A DNA stretch of 20,903 bases, from NCBI GenBank assembly GCA_947632745.1, contig CANRQH010000013.1:1-20903 (forward strand), given 5' to 3'. This DNA comes from an uncultured Clostridia bacterium (GTDB lineage Bacteria > Bacillota > Clostridia > TANB77 > CAG-508). Every line of letters begins with the position of its first letter. The first letter of the stretch is position 1. The notes under the pieces are model-generated. The model worked only from the letters and a program-made list of their open reading frames with translations. It made no database searches and was not told where the DNA came from. Below, piece after piece: positions 16,534 to 20,903 of the stretch. A program made the position numbers and the translations under genes.

Positions 16534-17181
16534 TTATAAATATTTTAACATTTCATACATTCTAATTTTCATTTTATAAATTTTATTTTCTTTTATAACA
16601 ATATACCATAAATACGCTAAAATTATAAGTAAGGCAATATTTTGCAAATAATATATCATTATACTAAATAAACACGTAATGAAAAACAAAGAAATATTTG
16701 ATATTGTATGTATGTATATATTAGCTTTTCTTTTATTTACTAATAAACTTAAAATTGATTTTGAAATTCTTCCTCCGTCTAGTGGGTAAATAGGTAGTAA
16801 ATTAAACATTGCAATTAAAAAATTTGAGTATATTATAGTTTGCTTTAAATTATAATCTATTTTTAAAAGCATTGTAATAAACATTATAATTAAATTAATC
16901 ATTGGCCCTGCTAAAGCTATAATTATTCTTTTTATTTCTAACTTATTTGACTTTAAAACTTTGCTATTATAATCTTCTTTACTTAAACTAAACTCTATAG
17001 ATAAGCCAACTGGCATAAGAGTTACTCTTTTTACTTTCATGTTTAAAAGTATGCCAGCTATTAAATGACTTAGTTCATGTATAATTGCAAATATCATAAC
17101 AACACTATAAATTTCAATTTGTTTAGTTAAATAAAATAATATTAAAAATAAAAAAATCTTTAAATCAATTCTAAACACCAT
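16534..17181 (-). CDS. spoIVFB: SpoIVFB-like site-2 protease (M50)
   Basis: This intramembrane zinc protease belongs to the M50 family; in Bacillus SpoIVFB cleaves pro-sigma-K in the mother cell. The 215 residues contain several membrane segments, the HELSH zinc motif at residues 35-39, and the third ligand Asp135 in YPLDGGRI. The start ATG at 17181 has an AAGG ribosome binding site immediately after the stop of the extended upstream gene, which supports the reading of that gene to 17189. Its partner directly upstream is the SpoIVFA-like protein, matching the spoIVFA-spoIVFB pair. No CBS domain is present, as in the short SpoIVFB type. Confidence 0.9.
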   Translation of the reverse strand: MVFRIDLKIFLFLILFYLTKQIEIYSVVMIFAIIHELSHLIAGILLNMKVKRVTLMPVGLSIEFSLSKEDYNSKVLKSNKLEIKRIIIALAGPMINLIIMFITMLLKIDYNLKQTIIYSNFLIAMFNLLPIYPLDGGRISKSILSLLVNKRKANIYIHTISNISLFFITCLFSIMIYYLQNIALLIILAYLWYIVIKENKIYKMKIRMYEMLKYL

Positions 17182-17188
17182 AATTACC

Positions 17189-18098
17189 TTAAATATCTAT
17201 TATTAATTGAGGGTCAACTAAACGTTCTTCTCTTCTTATTTCAAAATGTAAATGCGGTCCGAGTAGAATTTCCTGTGCTTCCCACTTCTGCGATTTCTTG
17301 CCCTTGAGTAACTTTATCTCCCTCTTTTAAATATAATTTTTTACAATGAGCATAAATTAAAATAATGCCATTTATCTCAATTTTGTAATGATTGCCATAA
17401 TCTCCTTGAGATGACGCTAAAATTACAGTTCCATCTGTTGCAGATTTTATAACAGTACCTTGGTTTACTGCTATATCTAAACCTGTATGATATTTTGGAA
17501 CTGTAGGTGTAGTTGGATTTCTCCATCCAAAACTTGAACTTATTCTGCCTTCAATTGGTAAAATAAAACTTATATTGTTTTTTATATATTCCACATCTTG
17601 TTCTTCTTGTGTTTTTTCATTTTCACTTATTGTTTGTTCTTCCGCTCCACCAATATTTTCACTTGAGTTTTCTTCTGTAGCTTCACTTGCTGTTGTTTCT
17701 TCTTTTATTTCATTTGCATTTTCTTCACTTGACATATTATTTTCATTTGATGTGTTCTCCTCATTTGTTATAGCTTCATTTTCTGTATTTATATTAAAGT
17801 ATTTTCCTAAATGCTCTTCCATATAATTATATGCCTTATTTAAATATTCATTTTGTGATGCAACTTCTTCTACTTTCATTCTAAATTCATTTGATAAAAA
17901 ATATTCTCTATTGTTAACTACATAAAAAATTCCATATATTATAAAACATATTATTATTTGTTTTACCATCCTTTGTGTAAATGTGGGTCCTTTTTTTTCT
18001 TTAGGCTTTGAATATGTATAATATGAGTTTCCATTTCTTCTGTTATAAATTTCTTCTGCTCTTCTTATTTTTTCTTCAACAGACATTGTTCTTTCCAT
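17189..18098 (-). CDS. SpoIVFA-like membrane protein with M23 (LytM) domain, needs a +1 shift at CGGA
   Basis: This protein has a cytoplasmic N-terminus, one membrane segment (about 47-61), a long acidic linker rich in Glu, Asn and Ser (100-170) and a C-terminal M23/LytM domain. Placement directly before spoIVFB and this topology match SpoIVFA, which tethers and inhibits SpoIVFB. Unlike a degenerate LytM domain, it keeps His204 and Asp208 (HTGLD) and His251 (YAHC). The zero frame ends at 17241, just before the HxH zinc motif, after CGG at codon 280 (17261-17259). Skipping the C gives GSTGNSTGPHLHFEIRRE and 302 residues, ending eight bases before spoIVFB. The glycine before PHLHF is the family consensus. 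It could also be a plain M23 endopeptidase. Confidence 0.87.
17258..17261 (-). other. CGGA +1 recoding site in the spoIVFA-like gene
   Basis: The zero frame reads TCT ACT CGG ACC and stops four codons later at TGA. Read as ACT (C)GGA CCG CAT, it encodes the conserved GPHLHFE zinc-ligand segment. Confidence 0.75.
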
Positions 18099-18179
18099 AA
18101 ATTCACCGCTTCCTTTGTTCTTTTATGTTTAATTTATATGTGTATTTTTGTTTTATTATTACTAATTTTTTTCTTTACC

Positions 18180-18509
18180 TCATATTATCATAAATAAAAT
18201 TAATCCAATAGTTACAATTATACTGTAAATTTTTAATTTTTTATATCTCTTATCTACTTTTATTCTACTTTCACTTTTTTCATTTTTTTCTATTGTATTT
18301 ATATAATTTGAAATCACACTTTCTGCTTCTCTTATAATATAATTATTAGGATTATTTTCATTTTCTTTATTTTTTTTATTTTCATTTTTTTCTATGTATT
18401 CTAACTTTTTTGCTGTTTTATTTGATTTTAAAATTACTATTGCTTCTTCAATTAAATTAGATGGTAAACTTTTTAATACCACAATATTTTTCATTTGGCT
18501 TTTTTCCAT
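18180..18509 (-). CDS. Small tail-anchored protein of unknown function
   Basis: A 109-residue protein with a charged, Asn- and Lys-rich soluble part and one C-terminal membrane segment (about 93-109), so it is probably tail-anchored. I do not recognise the family. The N-terminal LKSLPSNLIEEAIVILKSN and the middle IIREAESVISNYINTIEKN look like amphipathic helices. A GGAAG ribosome binding site precedes the ATG. It lies 81 bases upstream of the spoIVFA-like gene on the same strand and may head that operon, which hints at a sporulation or envelope role; that is inference from position only. Confidence 0.7.
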   Translation of the reverse strand: MEKSQMKNIVVLKSLPSNLIEEAIVILKSNKTAKKLEYIEKNENKKNKENENNPNNYIIREAESVISNYINTIEKNEKSESRIKVDKRYKKLKIYSIIVTIGLILFMII

Positions 18510-18709
18510 AAGTGATATCTTCCTTTCTTTTTTCCATTAACCTGTTTGCCTTAAATATTTTATTGTATATTAAAATTTTTACCATCTTTTTCTAATTTTA
18601 TACACTTTTTTGTTTTTTTTTATTCATTTGAATTATATACATTCAAATTCCTAAGCAAAAAATTTGAATATGTAATAAAATAAAAAAAATTAAAAAGGAT
18701 TGATTTTAT

Positions 18710-19441
18710 ATGAAAAGAAAAAAAAATTTATATTCCCAAATTTATCAAATAGAAAATATACTTAGTGCATACAATGAAGTATGTAAAAATACAAAAAATA
18801 AAAGAAGAGTTGCAAATTTAAAAGAATATAAATCAATTTATATTTCTAGAATTTACGATATTCTTATTAATAAAAAATACACTGTTGGTCCATATAATAA
18901 ATTCATAATATATGAACCTAAAAAAAGAGAAATTGTAAGTCAAAATGTTCAAGATAAAATTATTAATCATTTAGTAGCTAGGTACATTCTTTATCCAGCT
19001 ATTCTTCCATGCTTACTAGATATAAATGTTGCTAGTAGAAAAAACATGGGAACAAGTAGAGGACTTAAACTTGCTATGGACTTTCATAGAGCTTGCAAAA
19101 TAAAATATTATGTTAGATACCAAGATGACTTTTTATTATTTCATCCATCTAAACAATATTTAAAATACTGTTTAAAAGAATTAGAAAACTTTCTTAAAAA
19201 AGAAAAATTAAATTTAAATAACAAAACTCGAATATACAAAAATACTAATAATTTTTTATTTTTAGGTAGAGATACAAAATGTAAATATGCTCGTTACAGA
19301 AATGTAAAAAGAAAAATAAAACATAGATATTATCTATATAAAAATGATGCAATAACCCTTAATAGTTTTATTTCTAGCATTATTTGCTACAGTGGTCTTT
19401 GCAAAAGAAATAATTTATTAAAAAACACTCAAAAAAAGTAA
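18710..19441 (+). CDS. DGR-type reverse transcriptase with an internal deletion
   Basis: The 243 residues match the N- and C-terminal parts of the reverse transcriptases of diversity-generating retroelements. Present are the N-terminal IENILSAYNE region, REIVSQNVQDKIINHLV (RT motif 2 area), NVASRKNMGTSRGLKLA, the catalytic YQDD box (137-140) and FLFLG (182-186). Missing between about residues 127 and 134 is the whole block that should hold motif A (first catalytic Asp, D-x4-F) and the DGR signature GxxxSQ, an estimated 70-90 residues. The reading frame is kept across the junction. The enzyme is therefore probably inactive. It faces the template repeat from the opposite strand. An AAAAAGGAT ribosome binding site precedes the ATG. 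No CGG codon is present. Confidence 0.85.
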   Translation: MKRKKNLYSQIYQIENILSAYNEVCKNTKNKRRVANLKEYKSIYISRIYDILINKKYTVGPYNKFIIYEPKKREIVSQNVQDKIINHLVARYILYPAILPCLLDINVASRKNMGTSRGLKLAMDFHRACKIKYYVRYQDDFLLFHPSKQYLKYCLKELENFLKKEKLNLNNKTRIYKNTNNFLFLGRDTKCKYARYRNVKRKIKHRYYLYKNDAITLNSFISSIICYSGLCKRNNLLKNTQKK

Positions 19442-19461
19442 TACAATAATTTGTATTACTT
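19431..19461 (-). terminator. Intrinsic terminator of the DGR template transcript
   Basis: A perfect 11-bp stem, AAGTAATACAA/TTGTATTACTT with a four-base loop, is followed on the minus strand by seven T residues. The stem covers the stop codon of the reverse transcriptase gene on the other strand. On the plus strand no T-tract follows, so it acts mainly on the target-Avd-template transcript. Confidence 0.75.
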
Positions 19462-19782
19462 AAAATAGTACTAAGCTATATTCCCTTTCAATCTAAACAA
19501 ATTTACTAACAAACATAACTATCTATTTTTGTTTTATAGTTAGGTGTTTCTCCTAACTAAAGGATATGGTTTGTTTCTATCTAAAACTTCTCTTATTCTA
19601 CCATTAGTAGATATAACCACAGTTTTTTAGAAGCTACGGGACGAAACCCCGGATTGTTGTTGTTATAGTTATTATTGTTAACATTTCCGTTATAATTTAC
19701 ATTCATTACATTGTTAGTATTATTGGCGGACGGACTGGCAACCCATAACGAAAAATGAGCAAAAAACCAAGGTAATCGCGAT
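19437..19782 (-). ncRNA. Putative DGR template RNA region
   Basis: This region, from the avd stop codon to the terminator, contains the template repeat, a 36-base leader and about 170 bases of downstream spacer. In studied DGRs the template RNA needs flanking sequence to be copied with Avd and the reverse transcriptase. The spacer holds an 8-bp hairpin at 19537-19559 (TAGTTAGG/CCTAACTA) that could be part of such a structure. Boundaries are inferred, not seen. Confidence 0.55.
19629..19746 (-). repeat. DGR template repeat (TR), 118 bp
   Basis: Read on the minus strand, this segment is rich in AAC and AAT codons and aligns without gaps to the variable repeat at 20712-20829. In the first 22 bases there is no difference; in the next 72 bases 20 positions differ and all 20 are A in this copy; in the final 24 bases three non-A differences mark the 3' end. 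The open frame through it (SANNTNN, NNNNYNNNNPGFRP) is a by-product of template design and not a protein gene. Confidence 0.93.
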
Positions 19783-20142
19783 TCATTCAACCATACCCTT
19801 ATTTAAAGATTTTATCCAACCTGTAGTATATTTTGCTATGTCATCTATTTTGTTTCCAAATTTATAGTATTTTTTTGCAGGTATAATTTCTTTATCATAA
19901 GATAAATTAAGCAAAAAATCTATTACTTTTATTTTTGCAAGTATTTTATTTAACATTCTTTTCTTATATTCTATATTTTCTTCTGTATTTGCTTCATAAG
20001 CTATTTCTAATAAATCATAACTATTTGTTCTTATTCTACTTTTTAATTCTATATCTTTTTTAGGAAAATTATCCATTTGTTTATCTATCATAACTAGCAA
20101 TTCCCTAACAAAATTTATTATCTTGAATTTCTCTTCTTTCAT
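19783..20142 (-). CDS. avd: Avd-like accessory variability determinant
   Basis: Avd is a small, basic four-helix-bundle protein that forms a pentamer and works with the reverse transcriptase to copy the template RNA in DGRs. This protein has about 119 residues from the ATG at 20142 (124 from a TTG at 20157), close to the 128 of the Bordetella phage protein. It is Lys-rich and helical throughout, with family-like segments LLEIAYEANTEEN, RMLNKILAKIKVIDFLLNL and the C-terminal TTGWIKSLNK. It lies between the MutS-like gene and the template repeat on the same strand as both. If the MutS-like gene is read through its CGGA site, the two genes overlap by 38 bases, which suggests coupled translation. 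Confidence 0.85.
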   Translation of the reverse strand: MKEEKFKIINFVRELLVMIDKQMDNFPKKDIELKSRIRTNSYDLLEIAYEANTEENIEYKKRMLNKILAKIKVIDFLLNLSYDKEIIPAKKYYKFGNKIDDIAKYTTGWIKSLNKGMVE

Positions 20143-20576
20143 ATATAATCTCTTCAATCTTTTTTATTTTACTTTTTGTATTTTGATGTTCAATTTCTTT
20201 TAATAATTTATTATATATTCCGTTCTATTCGAAGTTTCATTTTTACATAGTCCGAGGATTTATTTAGTATCTCCCTGTATTCATTTAAATTTCCATTATC
20301 ACTTTCATGGTCAACATCATAATTATTTCTAGTATCTAAAAGCATATAATTAATTTTTTTATGTTCTAGCATTGCTTGTACTTTTGCTACAATCTTTTTA
20401 GGAAATCCAACAGAAGGAATATCTTTCTTTATATACTTAATTTTATACCCAAATATATATGACATTATATATGCATCCCTTCCAAAACACTGATAGAAAT
20501 TTCCAATACGATAAGCTAATATATATTCTGGATATAATTTTCTTATATTTTCTATTACCTTATTTATTGAATCCAT
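20105..20576 (-). CDS. MutS-domain-I-like DGR accessory protein, needs a +1 shift at CGGA
   Basis: The first 85 residues resemble the mismatch-binding domain I of MutS: YPEYILAYRIGNFYQCFGRDAY, then IPSVGFPKK and a KINYMLLD strand. The Phe-x-Glu mismatch-reading motif appears as FYQ (27-29), with Gln in place of Glu. No clamp or ATPase domain follows, so it is not a MutS repair protein. MutS-like genes are known DGR neighbours, and a role at the cDNA-target heteroduplex is plausible but unproven. In the zero frame the protein ends at 121 residues (20211), two codons after CGG at codon 119. Skipping the C adds a charged helix with KIKKIEEIIYERREIQ and stops at 20105, for 156 residues. A TTGGAGG ribosome binding site sets the start. 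Confidence 0.8.
20219..20222 (-). other. CGGA +1 recoding site in the MutS-like gene
   Basis: The zero frame reads GAA CGG AAT ATA TAA. Read as GAA (C)GGA ATA TAT, it stays open for 38 more codons that encode a helix typical of a real protein end. This site is the weakest of the five, because the zero-frame protein is nearly complete without it. Confidence 0.55.
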
Positions 20577-20595
20577 CGACTATCCTCCAAATTTT

Positions 20596-20629
20596 TGCGG
20601 CAACAGACTTGGAAGCCTGTTTTGCCGCA
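20596..20629. promoter_or_regulatory. GC-rich hairpin downstream of the DGR target gene
   Basis: TGCGGCAA pairs with TTGCCGCA, and after a two-base bulge a second seven-pair stem closes a tiny loop. The hairpin is far richer in G and C than its surroundings and lies about 80 bases past the variable repeat. In known DGRs a hairpin or cruciform just after the variable repeat promotes retrohoming, though usually closer. No T-tract follows on the minus strand, so it is a poor terminator. Confidence 0.5.
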
Positions 20630-20654
20630 TTTACTCTACTATTTTAATTGCATC

Positions 20655-20903
20655 TTATTCTTGGATTATGTACCCGTCCTCAGTTCCTTTCAATTGGACA
20701 TCAGATCTTAGAGAAACTACGGGACGAAAGCCCAGAAGGCTGAGGTTACAGTAATTATAGTCAACATCACCGCTATAATATACACTCATGACAATGTCAG
20801 TACCAGTGGCGGACGGACTGGCAACCCATTCAGCAGATGCTTTAGATGTATCACTTATTACAAATGTACTAAGTGATACATCTAAAGCATCTGCTGAATG
20901 GGT
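20655..20903 (-). CDS. DGR variable target protein, C-terminal end (partial)
   Basis: The last 82 codons of a gene that enters from beyond the window. The sequence SAEWVASPSA, a variable stretch of 24 residues and GFRPVVSLRSDVQL match the end of C-type-lectin/formylglycine-enzyme-fold DGR target proteins, where the variable residues line a ligand-binding surface. The protein ends EDGYIIQE. The ligand and location cannot be told from this fragment. The first 25 codons fall in an almost perfect palindrome that is probably an assembly fold-back, so the part 5' of about codon 17 should not be trusted. Confidence 0.85.
   Translation of the reverse strand, partial: THSADALDVSLSTFVISDTSKASAEWVASPSATGTDIVMSVYYSGDVDYNYCNLSLLGFRPVVSLRSDVQLKGTEDGYIIQE
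20712..20829 (-). repeat. DGR variable repeat (VR), 118 bp
   Basis: Gapless partner of the template repeat at 19629-19746. All 20 differences in the 72-base core sit at template adenines (changed to G, T or C). Conserved 22-base start and the TTTCGTCCCGTAG block near the 3' end mark the exchange boundaries; three non-A differences near the 3' end (CCG to CTG, GGG to GGC, GCT to GTT) are the kind seen between IMH and IMH-like sequences. Confidence 0.93.
20824..20903. repeat. 80-bp near-perfect palindrome at the window end
   Basis: The last 40 bases are the reverse complement of the 40 before them, apart from one mismatch (20858/20869) and the centre. The palindrome runs exactly to the last base. 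It stays open in the target-protein frame. A fold-back joined during amplification or assembly explains it best. Confidence 0.85.

Noticed and set aside
18710..19441. Group II intron or retron reverse transcriptase
   Set aside because: No maturase or endonuclease domain and no intron or msr-msd structure is visible, while a template/variable repeat pair and Avd lie beside it.
19593..19790. Open frame of 65 codons through the template repeat
   Set aside because: It has a TTG start without a good ribosome binding site and its Asn-rich sequence is the expected translation of a DGR template. It is better read as non-coding template RNA.
989..20222. Treating the five broken genes as ordinary pseudogenes or random assembly errors
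   Set aside because: Random indels in such an AT-rich sequence should fall in A or T runs and vary. All five are one C before GGA, outside homopolymers, and one is in obg. A systematic error remains possible and is stated as a refuting test.
989..20222. CGG reassigned to another amino acid in the zero frame
   Set aside because: Reassignment would not cure the breaks: stop codons follow in the zero frame within 2 to 9 codons at every site, and the conserved sequence is in the +1 frame.
20211..20576. Fragment of a broken mutS gene
   Set aside because: It has its own ribosome binding site and a C-terminal part that does not resemble MutS, and it is positioned in a DGR, where such short genes are known.
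1..20903. CRISPR array or insertion sequence
   Set aside because: I found no regularly spaced repeats and no transposase-like frame in the window.

Overview
The window is very AT-rich, and its gene content points to an endospore-forming, Gram-positive Clostridia-like bacterium, probably an uncultured gut lineage. The markers are sporulation genes yqfC, yqfD, pdaA and a spoIVFA/spoIVFB pair, together with a sortase, an Agr-type two-component pair and housekeeping genes obg, asd, ybeY and ligA. Strong promoters, GGAGG-type ribosome binding sites and short hairpin plus T-tract terminators are easy to see. I cannot name the species.

Layout. 1-1300: a tRNA-Leu 5' fragment and a Na+/Ca2+ exchanger family gene. 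1300-4400: minus-strand operon obg, DUF1064 nuclease-fold protein, N-acetylmuramoyl-alanine amidase. 4500-6850: asd and an unrecognised HExxH protein. 6950-11200: minus-strand ybeY, an unknown 408-residue protein, yqfD, yqfC and pdaA. 11400-13070: AgrA/AgrC-like pair on the plus strand. 13400-18510: minus-strand small gene, ligA, sortase, spoIVFB, spoIVFA-like gene and a small tail-anchored protein. 18700-20903: a diversity-generating retroelement (DGR) with reverse transcriptase, template repeat, Avd, a MutS-domain-I-like accessory gene and the 3' end of the variable target protein.

Main discovery candidate. Five genes in this window (Na+/Ca2+ exchanger, obg, pdaA, spoIVFA-like, and the DGR MutS-like gene) each break at one place, and each break is the same: a zero-frame CGG codon followed by A. 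Skipping the C, or reading CGGA as one four-base codon, restores the full conserved protein; in four of the five the restored residue is a glycine expected in the family. Scanning every gene by eye, I found no CGG codon that is read as ordinary arginine: all five in-frame CGG codons are these sites. The P-site codons differ (ATT, GGT, ACT, ATG, GAA) and nothing but CGGA is shared. This fits +1 recoding at an unassigned CGG codon, or a natural quadruplet codon CGGA = Gly, better than random frameshift mutation, and it includes obg, which is normally essential.

The DGR is a second focus. The 118-bp template and variable repeats differ at 20 positions in a 72-nt core, and all 20 are template adenines. 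The adjacent reverse transcriptase lies on the opposite strand, convergent with the template RNA, and has lost the block that should hold catalytic motif A and the DGR GxxxSQ motif, so it is probably dead in cis. The window ends in an almost perfect 80-bp palindrome inside the target gene, most likely an assembly fold-back.
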